Below are positions 1 to 7,451 of a stretch of DNA of 64,000 bases, in pieces; position 1 is the stretch's first letter; every line of letters starts with the position of its first letter. The notes beneath the pieces were generated by a model. The model did not search any database and was not told the origin of the DNA. It saw only the letters and a list, made by a program, of their open reading frames with translations. This stretch comes from Klebsiella planticola ATCC 33531 (GTDB lineage: Bacteria; Pseudomonadota; Gammaproteobacteria; Enterobacterales; Enterobacteriaceae), in assembly GCF_000735435.1 (NCBI RefSeq), contig NZ_JMPP01000018.1, positions 1-64,000 on the forward strand, in the 5' to 3' direction. Made by a program: the position numbers and the translations under genes.

Positions 1-60
1 CAGAGAACCCTCGCCAGAAATGGCGGGGGTTTTACTTCCGGTTCCGGGAGGAAAGAGCAG

Positions 61-90
61 ATGAATGACTGTCCACTCCGTTCTCGATGA
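61..90 (+). CDS. Possible nine-codon ORF, repeat unit 1
   Basis: The frame reads MNDCPLRSR and stops with TGA. A GGGAGGAAAGAG stretch sits just upstream at a workable ribosome-binding distance. The copy in unit 2 (188-217) reads MNDCPLRTR, so frame length and start context are kept. A terminator hairpin follows at 133-159. This could be a leader peptide, the coding part of a small RNA, or chance; no function can be assigned. Confidence 0.3.
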   Translation: MNDCPLRSR

Positions 91-132
91 AAAGAAAGCG
101 GCTTATCGGCCAGCTTCAACTCATTCAGAGAA

Positions 133-159
133 CCCTCGCCAGAAATGGCAGGGGTTTTT
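133..159 (+). terminator. Intrinsic terminator inside the repeat
   Basis: An eight-base-pair stem (CCCTCGCC with GGCAGGGG, including a G-T pair) is followed by TTTTT. The same structure occurs at 8-33 in the first unit. It would end plus-strand transcripts passing through the first short ORF. Confidence 0.6.
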
Positions 160-187
160 ACTTTCCGGTTCCGGGAGGAAAGAGCAG

Positions 188-217
188 ATGAATGACTGTC
201 CACTCCGTACTCGATGA
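188..217 (+). CDS. Possible nine-codon ORF, repeat unit 2
   Basis: This second copy of the short frame reads MNDCPLRTR, one residue different from the copy at 61-90. The same purine-rich Shine-Dalgarno-like sequence precedes it. The next downstream terminator-like hairpin is at 250-290. Whether it is translated cannot be told from sequence. Confidence 0.3.
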   Translation: MNDCPLRTR

Positions 218-249
218 AAAAAAGCGGCTTATCGGTCAGCTTCAATCAT

Positions 250-290
250 GCAAAAACGCCCATATAGCGCAATCTGCATGGGCGTTTTGC
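250..290. terminator. Terminator hairpin downstream of yhaL
   Basis: GCAAAAACGCCCAT pairs with ATGGGCGTTTTGC across a short loop, with A and T runs at either end. It can act on both strands, ending yhaL from the right and the repeat transcripts from the left. Confidence 0.7.
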
Positions 291-309
291 TGTTTCTGAC
301 GGTGGCCGT

Positions 310-477
310 TCAGGCGGTGTTTTCTTCGTCCTGAATCCGAATTTCGGCTTCTGAAACAATTGCTTCCAGTTCGCTTAGCATCTCTTCATAGCCAAAACTT
401 ACGGCCTGCGTTGGTTCCGTTAACAGCGGCTCGGGCGACGACACGGTTTTCTTTGCTTTCTTCTTATGCTTACTCAC
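310..477 (-). CDS. yhaL: YhaL family small protein
   Basis: This 55-residue protein starts at a GTG preceded by GGAG at a normal distance; the in-frame upstream ATG is blocked by a stop. The lysine-rich N-terminus (MSKHKKKAKK) and the acidic C-terminal block GYEEMLSELEAIV...EAE.R match my memory of E. coli YhaL (54 aa), which lies beside yhaK in the same order. The function is unknown. It has no membrane segment or signal peptide and is very hydrophilic. It lies immediately downstream of yhaK in the same direction and may be cotranscribed. Confidence 0.8.
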   Translation of the reverse strand: MSKHKKKAKKTVSSPEPLLTEPTQAVSFGYEEMLSELEAIVSEAEIRIQDEENTA

Positions 478-501
478 TGACAGACTCCATAACTCCCGTT
501 A

Positions 502-1203
502 TTACACCGGTAAATCTATCAGTAAAGCGCGCAAAGGCGTGTCGGCAACGAGGGTAATGTTAGCTTCGTCACGAATAAATGCCCCGTCACCGCAGGTCAG
601 GGCCTGTTTTTCTTCTTCATGGGCAACGGCATGCACCGTTCCATGAATCGATTGCAGGTAAGCGCGCGGCCCGTGCAGCTGGACATCAACCTGCTCGCCT
701 TTGGCGAGATCGAGATGGTGGATCCAGACCTGCTGACGCAGCTGTAAACTGTTGTGCGCGCCGTCAGGCGAAGCGAGCAGCTGTTGCCCGCTATCCGCGA
801 TAGCCATCTTCTGCAGCAGCGGATTTTCCCGCTGCGGGCAGGCATCCAGCCACAGCTGCATCCGCGTCAGCGAACCCTCTTTACTCAAATTGTGCTCGCT
901 ATAACTCACCCCTGGTTGAGTGGATATCAGCAGCGCTTCACCGGTCTTTGCCTGCACATGGTTGCCGTCACTGTCACGATATTCCGCTTCCCCTTCCAGA
1001 ATCAGGTTCAGGATATCGACTTTCGGGTAGGTACGCGGTTGAAACGACGCGCCGGGTGCCAGAACTTCCTGGTTGAGCACGCGCAAAGAGGCGTAGCCTA
1101 ACAGTTTAGGGTCAAAGTAGTGTCCAAAGGAAAAGGTGTAGCGGGCCTGCAGCCAGCCGAAATCTGCTTGTCCGCATTGTTTGGCTGTTCGGGTAGTAAT
1201 CAT
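502..1203 (-). CDS. yhaK: Pirin-family bicupin YhaK
   Basis: This 233-residue protein has the same length as E. coli YhaK, a cytoplasmic pirin-like bicupin described as a redox-sensitive marker. The N-terminal pirin signature is visible (FGWLQARYTFSFGHYFDP, about residues 16-33). Cupin segments follow (LNQEVLAPGASFQPRTYPKV and LNLILEGEAEYRD). Some pirins have quercetinase activity; the substrate here is unknown. It is divergent from the LysR gene yhaJ across about 100 bases, an arrangement in which YhaJ may act on it. The start follows an AGAGAGGTCAAG stretch. Identification is firm; the enzymatic role is not. Confidence 0.9.
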   Translation of the reverse strand: MITTRTAKQCGQADFGWLQARYTFSFGHYFDPKLLGYASLRVLNQEVLAPGASFQPRTYPKVDILNLILEGEAEYRDSDGNHVQAKTGEALLISTQPGVSYSEHNLSKEGSLTRMQLWLDACPQRENPLLQKMAIADSGQQLLASPDGAHNSLQLRQQVWIHHLDLAKGEQVDVQLHGPRAYLQSIHGTVHAVAHEEEKQALTCGDGAFIRDEANITLVADTPLRALLIDLPV

Positions 1204-1307
1204 TTTCTTGACCTCTCTTTACACTAAATCAATGGTAAAGGTATGGACGCTGTATTGTTAGCCAGATATTCTGCCCGGTATATTCAAATTTCCTGAATGA
1301 GAGTGCT

Positions 1308-2204
1308 ATGGCCAAAGAGAGAGCATTAACGCTGGAAGCGTTACGCGTAATGGACGCTATCGACAGGCGTGGGAGCTTTGCTGCTGCGGCCGACGAACTC
1401 GGACGGGTGCCCTCAGCCCTCAGCTACACCATGCAAAAGCTGGAAGAGGAGCTGGATGTGGTGCTGTTTGACCGCTCAGGTCATCGGACAAAATTCACCA
1501 ACGTTGGGCGGATGCTGCTGGAACGCGGGCGCGTGCTGCTGGAAGCGGCCGATAAGCTCACCACCGATGCCGAAGCGCTTTCGCGCGGCTGGGAAACGCA
1601 TCTGACCATCGTGACCGAAGCCCTGGTACCGACCCAGGACTTCTTTCCGCTGATTGAGAAGCTGGCGACCAAATCGAATACCCAGCTGTCGGTGCTTACC
1701 GAAGTGCTGGCCGGCGCGTGGGAACGGCTGGAACAGGGACGTGCGGATATCGTTGTCGCCCCTGATATGCATTTTCGTTCCTCATCGGAGATCAACTCCC
1801 GCAAACTCTATTCGGTGCTGAACGTCTATGTCGCTGCGCCGGATCACCCTATTCACCAGGAGCCGGAGCCGCTTTCCGAGGTGACGCGGGTAAAATATCG
1901 CGGCGTGGCGGTGGCAGATACCGCCCGTGAGCGTCCGGTTCTGACGGTGCAACTGCTCGACAAACAGCCGCGCTTAACGGTCAGTACCATTGAGGATAAA
2001 CGTCAGGCTCTGCTGGCGGGACTGGGGGTGGCGACGATGCCCTATCCGCTGGTCGAGAAAGACATTGCCGAAGGGCGCTTACGGGTTGTCAGCCCGGAAT
2101 ATACCAATGAAATCGACATCATTATGGCGTGGCGCCGCGACAGTATGGGCGAAGCGAAATCATGGTGTCTGCGCGAGATCCCTAAGCTGTTTGCCGGGAA
2201 GTAA
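1308..2204 (+). CDS. yhaJ: LysR-type regulator YhaJ
   Basis: This 298-residue LysR-family regulator has an N-terminal winged helix-turn-helix (about residues 8-65, with GSFAAAADELGRVPSALSY as the recognition helix region) and a C-terminal effector-binding domain. In E. coli, YhaJ activates yqjF in response to dinitrotoluene breakdown products and has been linked to virulence gene control. A yqjF homologue lies 1.6 kb away at 3803-4195, so this regulatory pair is kept together here. The start is ATG with a GAGAGTGCT sequence upstream. The gene is divergent from yhaK and convergent with yhaH. Confidence 0.92.
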   Translation: MAKERALTLEALRVMDAIDRRGSFAAAADELGRVPSALSYTMQKLEEELDVVLFDRSGHRTKFTNVGRMLLERGRVLLEAADKLTTDAEALSRGWETHLTIVTEALVPTQDFFPLIEKLATKSNTQLSVLTEVLAGAWERLEQGRADIVVAPDMHFRSSSEINSRKLYSVLNVYVAAPDHPIHQEPEPLSEVTRVKYRGVAVADTARERPVLTVQLLDKQPRLTVSTIEDKRQALLAGLGVATMPYPLVEKDIAEGRLRVVSPEYTNEIDIIMAWRRDSMGEAKSWCLREIPKLFAGK

Positions 2205-2211
2205 ATCCGCT

Positions 2212-2239
2212 ATGCGCTCCTTCCGCGGGAGGAGCGCAT
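2212..2239. terminator. Hairpin between yhaJ and yhaH
   Basis: ATGCGCTCC...GGAGCGCAT forms a long perfect stem directly after the yhaJ stop. The genes on either side converge, so it may end both transcripts, although the T run is poor. Confidence 0.5.
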
Positions 2240-2242
2240 CAT

Positions 2243-2611
2243 TCACGATGACAGGGGTTTGGGATCCGGCCCGAAACGGTTGTTTCCAGGCGTGCCGTTC
2301 TGGCAATTGAAGAGCAGAATGATCAGCCAGCCAATCACCGGAATCAGCATCAGCAACAGCCACCACGCCGAGCGATCCGTATCGTGTAAACGGCGAAACT
2401 GCACCGCCCACCACGGTAAAAAGACCAACACGCCATAAATCGTCGTCAGGATGCCTTCACCTCCTGCGCGCTGCCATCCCAGCATTTTATCGATGATGCT
2501 CAATACGCCGGTCAGGATGATGTTGACCAGAATAAACATCCAGTACTCTTTACGGCGTGCGCGGCCGCCAAATCCAATATAGTTTCTCAGTACCTTTAAA
2601 TACCAGTCCAT
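2243..2611 (-). CDS. yhaH: DUF805 inner-membrane protein YhaH
   Basis: The product has 122 residues when started at MDWYLKVL, which matches the E. coli YhaH start and follows a GAGG at a good distance. An upstream in-frame ATG would add eight residues without support. DUF805 features are visible: the FGGRARRKEYWMFIL motif near residue 16, the WWAVQFRRLHDTDRSAWW loop, and about four hydrophobic segments. The role is unknown. It is convergent with yhaJ. Confidence 0.9.
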   Translation of the reverse strand: MDWYLKVLRNYIGFGGRARRKEYWMFILVNIILTGVLSIIDKMLGWQRAGGEGILTTIYGVLVFLPWWAVQFRRLHDTDRSAWWLLLMLIPVIGWLIILLFNCQNGTPGNNRFGPDPKPLSS

Positions 2612-2738
2612 TTTTACGCCTCGATTAACGGTCAATCACTTGTTTTTAAAGCGATCGTAATAAGAATAGACGCGAATAGCAGACGGGTAAATATGCCGGA
2701 TCTGAAAATATCGGGCGCCGGGAATGGCGCCCGGCAGG

Positions 2739-3725
2739 TTAGCGGAACAGAAGGTCCCGGCCGTGCGGCTCGCTGAGATCCTGATGAGGTCCGACGGAAA
2801 TAATCCCGGTTGGGTTAATCGTTTTATGGCTGCGATAGTAGTGGTTGCGGATGTGGGCAAAATTCACCGTCTCCGCAATACCCGGTATCTGGTAGATATC
2901 GCGCAGGAAACCATACAGATTGGGGTAATCGCTGATACGGCGTTTGTCGCACTTAAAGTGGGTTACGTAGACCGGGTCGAAACGCACGAGGGTAGTCCAC
3001 AGACGAATATCGGCCTCGGTCAGCTGGCTGCCCGTCAGATAGCGATGCTGGCTCAGAATTTGCTCCAGGCGCTCCAGCGAGGTGAACACCGCATCGACCG
3101 CCTCATCATAGGCCTGCTGGCTGGTGGCGAACCCGGCTTTATAGACGCCGTTATTGACGTTGTCGTAGATCCAACCGTTAAGCGCATCGATATTTTCGCG
3201 CAGCGCAGGTGGGTAGTAATCGCCGGCGGTAGCGCCGAGGCCGTCAAAGGCGGTATTGAACATGCGGATGATTTCAGCCGACTCATTACTGACGATCGTA
3301 TGCTGCTTTTTATCCCACAGAACCGGCACCGTGACGCGCCCGGTGTAGTGCGGATCGGCGTGCAGGTAGAGCTGATAGAGGAATTCATGTTGATACAGCG
3401 TATCGCCGGTCGCAGCGGGAAAATCGTCGTCGAAAGTCCAGCCGTTTTCCAGCATCAGAGGGTGAACCACCGAGACGGAAAGAAAAGGATCCAGACCTTT
3501 GAGCTTGCGCAGGATTAACGTGCGGTGCGCCCACGGGCAGGCGAGGGATACGTACAGATGATAGCGATCTTTTTCTGCAGCAAAGCCGCCGTCGCCAGAG
3601 GGGCCCGGTGCGCCATCGGCGGTCAGCCAGTTGCGGAAGGCAGAAACAGAACGCTTGAAACGCCCTCCGGTGGATTTGGTGTCATACCAGGTATCGTGCC
3701 AGACGCCGTCGATTAATTGTCCCAT
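2739..3725 (-). CDS. yqjG: Glutathionyl-hydroquinone reductase YqjG
   Basis: This 328-residue cytosolic Xi-class glutathione transferase reduces glutathionyl-hydroquinones, releasing GSH from conjugated quinols. The catalytic cysteine lies in the SLACPWAHRTLILRKLKGL block near residue 62. The N-terminal W..TWYDTKSTGGRF segment and the C-terminal LTEADIRLWTTLVRFD helix are typical of the family. It lies downstream of yqjF with a terminator-like hairpin between them. The pairing with DoxX-like YqjF and YhaJ fits aromatic or quinone stress. Full length and intact. Confidence 0.93.
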   Translation of the reverse strand: MGQLIDGVWHDTWYDTKSTGGRFKRSVSAFRNWLTADGAPGPSGDGGFAAEKDRYHLYVSLACPWAHRTLILRKLKGLDPFLSVSVVHPLMLENGWTFDDDFPAATGDTLYQHEFLYQLYLHADPHYTGRVTVPVLWDKKQHTIVSNESAEIIRMFNTAFDGLGATAGDYYPPALRENIDALNGWIYDNVNNGVYKAGFATSQQAYDEAVDAVFTSLERLEQILSQHRYLTGSQLTEADIRLWTTLVRFDPVYVTHFKCDKRRISDYPNLYGFLRDIYQIPGIAETVNFAHIRNHYYRSHKTINPTGIISVGPHQDLSEPHGRDLLFR

Positions 3726-3751
3726 TTTTTCCTCCTTCAGACTTCAGATAG

Positions 3752-3780
3752 CAAAAGCGAGGAGATGTCTCCTCGCTTTG
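3752..3780 (-). terminator. Terminator between yqjF and yqjG
   Basis: AAGCGAGGA and TCCTCGCTT form a nine-base-pair stem. On the minus strand the stem is followed by TTTTG. It falls after the yqjF stop, so yqjG probably has its own promoter or depends on read-through. Confidence 0.55.
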
Positions 3781-3802
3781 TTGTTCACTCAGTATAGTGT
3801 GC

Positions 3803-4195
3803 TTACCACTTTTTATTCAGCACGCGGTCGATGCTGAATGCGCCCGGACCGGTGATGGCCAGCAGCAGGAAACCGCCTGCGATGGTCAGGTTTTTCATGA
3901 ACATCAGCGAGTTCACACCTTCAGCAAAGTTGCTGTGGAACAGGAACGCGGTCAGCAGGGTGAAGCCTGCGGTGAACAGCGCGGTGGTACGTGTCAGGAA
4001 ACCGAACAGAATCGCCAGACCGCCGCCGAACTCCAGCAGAATGGTTAACGGCAGTAATGCGCCCGGTACGCCCATGGCTTCCATATATTGTTGAGTACCC
4101 GCATAACCGGTGATTTTTCCCCAACCTGCAGTGATAAACAGGATTGGCATCAGAATGCGTGCTACCAGTACACCAACATCTTCTAATTTTTTCAT
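3803..4195 (-). CDS. yqjF: DoxX-family inner-membrane protein YqjF
   Basis: This 130-residue DoxX-family protein has four predicted membrane segments. Signature stretches include LVARILMPILFITAGWGKITGY at the N-terminus and MKNLTIAGGFLLLAITGPG near the C-terminus. In E. coli the yqjF promoter is activated by YhaJ and is used as a sensor of dinitrotoluene metabolites; the biochemical activity is unsettled. Start ATG follows AGTAAGAA. The intergenic region upstream (4196-4506) would hold the YhaJ site, which I could not delimit. Confidence 0.9.
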   Translation of the reverse strand: MKKLEDVGVLVARILMPILFITAGWGKITGYAGTQQYMEAMGVPGALLPLTILLEFGGGLAILFGFLTRTTALFTAGFTLLTAFLFHSNFAEGVNSLMFMKNLTIAGGFLLLAITGPGAFSIDRVLNKKW

Positions 4196-4364
4196 TTCTT
4201 ACTCCAGAAAACCCAAAGGGCGGCGATTTTGTTTTTTGGTGCAATCCTGCGTAGTTACGCGGGGTTGCTGTCGATGGAGAGAATATTAGCGAGGCGCGAA
4301 AGGAATTGTTAGCAAGGAAAACTGTAGATCTTCATCAAAGATTCTGAGTGATCGCGATCAGTAA

Positions 4365-4505
4365 ACGCGACGTGAGGAGGGCGACGAGCAGGGATGAACA
4401 CCGTCGTCATCGGCTGGAGTGGTGACCAAGAGCAGCACCAGTCACGAGGCGTTGACGCCCCGGAACAAGGAAAACAGGGATGATGGACGTGTGCTGGGCA
4501 GGGCG
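4365..4505. repeat. Possible RtT-like intergenic element
   Basis: The roughly 310 bases between yqjF and yqjK hold no convincing gene. The part from about 4365 to 4505 is GC-rich and carries blocks such as CAGGGATGAACACCGTCGTC, GGTGACCAAGAGC and AAAACAGGGATGATGGACGTG. These resemble, from memory only, the RtT repeats of tyrT operons. A 29-codon frame (4394-4483) lies inside but lacks a good ribosome-binding site. The assignment is tentative. Confidence 0.3.
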
Positions 4506-4506
4506 T

Positions 4507-4803
4507 TTAGAAGGATGATGTCTGGCGCAGCAGGCGTTTTGCCATGCGCCATGCGCTCCAGAGACCGAAGCCGCGTTTAGTCCAGCGCAGTAAGAAGCGC
4601 GGGTGGCGAACGGACCATACTGCCATGATACCGCTGCCGACCATTGCCCAGGAGCGAAGGTGCTGGAGGGTCTGCCAGCCGCGGTCGAACGGGGCGGTCG
4701 CTTCGAGCCAGTCGCGACGGCTGGCGATTAAATCCAGCCGCTGCTGTTGGATCTGGCGCAACAGCAGCGTTTTCTGCTGCTCGCGTTGCTGTTTGCTGCT
4801 CAT
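4507..4803 (-). CDS. yqjK: YqjK-like protein
   Basis: This 98-residue protein is rich in glutamine, arginine and leucine at the N-terminus (SSKQQREQQKTLLLRQIQQQRL), then has a short hydrophobic stretch around residues 52-66 (WAMVGSGIMAVWSV). It matches YqjK, last gene of the yqjCDEK cluster in E. coli, function unknown. Its start overlaps the yqjE stop by four bases, which indicates translational coupling. Confidence 0.85.
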   Translation of the reverse strand: MSSKQQREQQKTLLLRQIQQQRLDLIASRRDWLEATAPFDRGWQTLQHLRSWAMVGSGIMAVWSVRHPRFLLRWTKRGFGLWSAWRMAKRLLRQTSSF

Positions 4804-5198
4804 AGGCGTTCGTCCTCCAGCAGAGCGCGGTCTTCAGCCAGCTCTTTGCGCGTCAAGCGCAGGAAAGTCGAACGGCGGGCTTTACGCAGCGTCCAGATAC
4901 CGCCGATTAACGAGCTGAGGAGCAGCACAGCGGTGGTCGCAATCATCACGTACAGCCGATACTGGGGATCGATGGCCCAGATAATCAGAACCAGCAGGCT
5001 CATCAGGCCAAAGGCGGCAAACAGCAGCGTCAGCCCCAGCATCAAAAATAGCTGGAAGAGGTTCGCCTTCTCTTCCTCCAGCTCCACGACCACCAGGCGC
5101 AGGCGCGTTTCCACCATTTCAACCAGCAGCGTAATGATCCGCTGGCCGATACCGAAAACGCTCTTGCCCGGACCCTGCGTGTGTTGAGAATCCGCCAT
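4800..5198 (-). CDS. yqjE: Phage holin family membrane protein YqjE
   Basis: The product has 132 residues from the ATG at 5198, two bases after the yqjD stop; the longer upstream frame runs back through yqjD and is not used. Two strong hydrophobic segments lie near residues 45-70 and 80-100 (LFLMLGLTLLFAAFGLMSL and VMIATTAVLLLSSL). It belongs to the actinobacterial holin-X / YqjE family of unknown function. It is part of a tight operon with yqjD and yqjK. Confidence 0.9.
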   Translation of the reverse strand: MADSQHTQGPGKSVFGIGQRIITLLVEMVETRLRLVVVELEEEKANLFQLFLMLGLTLLFAAFGLMSLLVLIIWAIDPQYRLYVMIATTAVLLLSSLIGGIWTLRKARRSTFLRLTRKELAEDRALLEDERL

Positions 5199-5200
5199 AA

Positions 5201-5506
5201 TTAACGACGCGTCAGCAGGACACCCAGCACCAGCCCGACGGCTGCGCCAATACCTACACCGGTCCACGGATTTTCGCGGACGTACTCGTCGGCGCGGGCG
5301 GCAGTTTCACGCGTTTGTCTGACGATGGCATCGCTGGTTTCACCCAGCCGGACGCGGCTCTCTTTCAGTGCGCTCTCTGCTTTGCTACGCAGTTTGCCAA
5401 TTTCTTCTTTTGACTTATCCGTGGAGGAGTTAAGCACTTCTTCCAGGGTATCAGCCAGAGTCTTCAGTTCTGCACGCAGATCGTCTGCAACGTTGTCTTT
5501 AGGCAT
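5201..5506 (-). CDS. yqjD: Ribosome-associated tail-anchored protein YqjD
   Basis: This 101-residue DUF883 protein has a long charged N-terminal helical region followed by a single C-terminal membrane segment ([21 protein letters not shown]). In E. coli YqjD, like its paralogue ElaB, anchors at the inner membrane through this segment, binds ribosomes in stationary phase and is controlled by RpoS. The start ATG follows GGAGAGAAAG. It is the second gene in the yqjCDEK cluster. Confidence 0.93.
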   Translation of the reverse strand: MPKDNVADDLRAELKTLADTLEEVLNSSTDKSKEEIGKLRSKAESALKESRVRLGETSDAIVRQTRETAARADEYVRENPWTGVGIGAAVGLVLGVLLTRR

Positions 5507-5547
5507 CTTTCTCTCCTGTAGAGTGGGTCCATGTAAAGTGGGGCTTA

Positions 5548-5916
5548 TCAGTAATCACGCGACTCAAGCGTTTTCAGCTCGTGCTGCGCTTCATCAAGCT
5601 TGCGTTGGCGCTTGCTGATTTTATCGGCATCGCCTTTCTGCTCAGCTTCCTTCAAATCGCGCTGACGCTCGGTAATTTCCTCGCGTTGTTTCGCGATTTT
5701 TTGCTGATGTTCGGCTTTGAGCTTACCGTCGCTGCAGTTCGCTCTGACTTCACGAAGCGCTTTGTTCAAACCATCAATCCGGTTCTGGTTGTGATGTTTT
5801 TCGGCATAGCTAATCTCCCTCTGGATATCCTGCTCTTTTTCCTGACAGGGGGAGATGGCAAAGGCGCTGGAGCTCAGCGAAGTCAAAACCAGAATCAAAG
5901 CGATGCGGTATTTCAT
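5548..5916 (-). CDS. yqjC: DUF1090 periplasmic protein YqjC
   Basis: This 122-residue protein has a clear signal peptide (MKYRIALILVLTSLSSSAFA) with cleavage likely before ISPC. Two cysteines and a long charged coiled-coil-like region follow (KQREEITERQRDLKEAEQKGDADK). It is a DUF1090 family member; YqjC has been associated with acid or osmotic stress, but its molecular function is unknown. It heads the yqjCDEK cluster. The start follows GGTAGC, a modest ribosome-binding site. Confidence 0.9.
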   Translation of the reverse strand: MKYRIALILVLTSLSSSAFAISPCQEKEQDIQREISYAEKHHNQNRIDGLNKALREVRANCSDGKLKAEHQQKIAKQREEITERQRDLKEAEQKGDADKISKRQRKLDEAQHELKTLESRDY

Positions 5917-6066
5917 GGATGCTACCTTCCATTGTGTGAGGGCATACCCGGGAGATATGCCCGATCCAGTCGATAAACGTCAGCCCGGTGGCTCCCGCAG
6001 TCTTAAGCATAGTCAGGAAAACGGGAAACCACCAAACTGCGTGAAAATATTCAGAATTTTGGCTAC

Positions 6067-6450
6067 TTATCCCAATCTGTGTGGGGTATCGCGCAGACGG
6101 GAGAGCCATGCTGTCGGGGTATTCTCTTCCTCCAGCAAAGCAATAATATAACCATGCGGCAGGGCGCGGCCCAGCACTTCTTTCGCGGCGATACCCTGGG
6201 CGCTGGAATCAAATTTGATCAGCAGGCCGTCTTTTTGCGGGGTGATACTTTTAAAACGAATGCCGTTTGCGTCGAGATGATGCCAGACGGAAAAACCGTC
6301 GGGCATGCCAACGCCCTGAGAGACAGGATGAATAGTCAGGGTTGATTCCTGTTGCTGCACCGCCAGCCATAGCCAGAACAGCGCGCACAAAAAAACAGAA
6401 CCGCCCAGCAGCCAGCTAATCCGGCGTCGGGAGAGGCTTTTTATGGCCAT
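6067..6450 (-). CDS. mzrA: EnvZ/OmpR modulator MzrA
   Basis: This 127-residue protein is started at MAIKSLSRRR, matching the E. coli length; the longer frame overlaps yqjA. It has one N-terminal membrane anchor (ISWLLGGSVFLCALFWLWLAV) and a periplasmic domain. In E. coli, MzrA binds EnvZ and links the Cpx envelope stress response to EnvZ/OmpR. The start codon lies within two bases of the yqjA stop, so the two are translationally coupled, as known for the CpxR-controlled yqjA-mzrA operon. Confidence 0.92.
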   Translation of the reverse strand: MAIKSLSRRRISWLLGGSVFLCALFWLWLAVQQQESTLTIHPVSQGVGMPDGFSVWHHLDANGIRFKSITPQKDGLLIKFDSSAQGIAAKEVLGRALPHGYIIALLEEENTPTAWLSRLRDTPHRLG

Positions 6451-6452
6451 TA

Positions 6453-7115
6453 TCAGCTCCGGCTTCTGTATTTTTTCTTCCACAGGACAACTAACGAGCC
6501 GATTAAGCCAAACACCAGCAGCACAACCGGCAGCAGCATCAGGCAGGACATCAGCTGATCCTCATATTTGAGGAATACCGGGGTTTTACCCAGCAGGTAA
6601 CCGAGGGTGGTCAGAATCAGAACCCACAGCAGGCCGCTCATCCAGTTAAAGAACTGGAAGCGGGCATTGTTCAGACCCGAAAGTCCGGCAATGGTCGGCA
6701 GCAGCGTACGAACGAAGGCAATAAAGCGGCCCATCAACAAGGCGGAGAGCCCGTGCTTATGAAACAGGTGGTGTGCGCGCTGGTGGTAGTGGGAGGGCAA
6801 ATGTGAAAGCCAGTTTTGCACAATCCGCGTATTACCGAGCCAGCGGCCCTGAATGTAGCTGAGCCAACAACCCAGGCTGGCTGCCGTCGTCAGCAGAAGC
6901 AGGGTTTCCGGAAAACCCATTGCACCTTTGGCTATCAGAACGCCGACCAGCACCAGCAGGCTGTCGCCGGGTAAAAAGGCGGCGGGAAGCAGGCCGTTTT
7001 CAAGGAACAAAATCATAAATAAGACAAAATAAAGCATGCCAATCATGGAGGGATTCGCGAGGGTCTCGTAATCCTGGCTCCATAAAGCATTCAACAATTG
7101 GGTTAATAGTTCCAT
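6453..7115 (-). CDS. yqjA: DedA-family membrane protein YqjA
   Basis: This 220-residue DedA-family inner-membrane protein shows the family block [20 protein letters not shown] near residue 50 and the re-entrant region [20 protein letters not shown] near residue 130. YqjA with its paralogue YghB supports proton-motive force, cell division and drug tolerance, and YqjA is needed for growth at alkaline pH in E. coli. It is first in the operon with mzrA. The start follows AGGAATCGTGA. Confidence 0.94.
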   Translation of the reverse strand: MELLTQLLNALWSQDYETLANPSMIGMLYFVLFMILFLENGLLPAAFLPGDSLLVLVGVLIAKGAMGFPETLLLLTTAASLGCWLSYIQGRWLGNTRIVQNWLSHLPSHYHQRAHHLFHKHGLSALLMGRFIAFVRTLLPTIAGLSGLNNARFQFFNWMSGLLWVLILTTLGYLLGKTPVFLKYEDQLMSCLMLLPVVLLVFGLIGSLVVLWKKKYRSRS

Positions 7116-7451
7116 TCACGATTCCTGGTACATCGGTTAACGGTATGTCTGAACGCAGTGTGTATTGCGACATAGATTCTTATGAGATTATGGTCGCTGT
7201 TGGTGCGTTCTGAACGGTTCCCTGTTAAAAGTGAAATCAATGCAAGCCCACTTCAGAACGTCAAAATGCATCTAATTGTAACAAAAGCACTGAGTTTACG
7301 TCAGAAAAATTGCAGTCAGTTGCTCGTTGATTTTGCTGATTGCAGTGGCGGGTGGCGAGTCTCTTTACACAGGCTGACACTATATATGTTTGCTTACCCA
7401 GGCGGGTTTGCGGGCAGGCGCTGATAGCCTGCCTGAAAGGAAGATAACCGC
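7116..7451. other. Intergenic region exuR-yqjA
   Basis: These 336 bases separate the exuR stop from the yqjA start, both on the minus strand. The region is AT-rich near 7160-7330 and must hold the yqjA-mzrA promoter. An 80-codon plus-strand frame here has no credible start site or family likeness and is taken as chance. No clear CpxR box was delimited by eye. Confidence 0.5.

Larger units (their letters stand above)
1..248. repeat. Tandem direct repeat, two ~125-bp units
   Basis: Two nearly identical head-to-tail units begin at 1 and 126, differing by a few substitutions and small indels. Each has a GC-rich hairpin followed by a T run (8-33 and 133-159), then a strong purine-rich Shine-Dalgarno-like stretch and a nine-codon frame (61-90 and 188-217). 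The array touches the window edge, so more copies may lie upstream. The unit is not recognised from any named repeat family. Confidence 0.85.

Noticed and set aside
1-248. CRISPR array
   Set aside because: Only two long units without spacers of unique sequence are present, so it is a direct duplication and not an array.
7182-7424. 80-codon plus-strand frame upstream of yqjA
   Set aside because: It sits in an AT-rich promoter region without a start signal and shows no family likeness.
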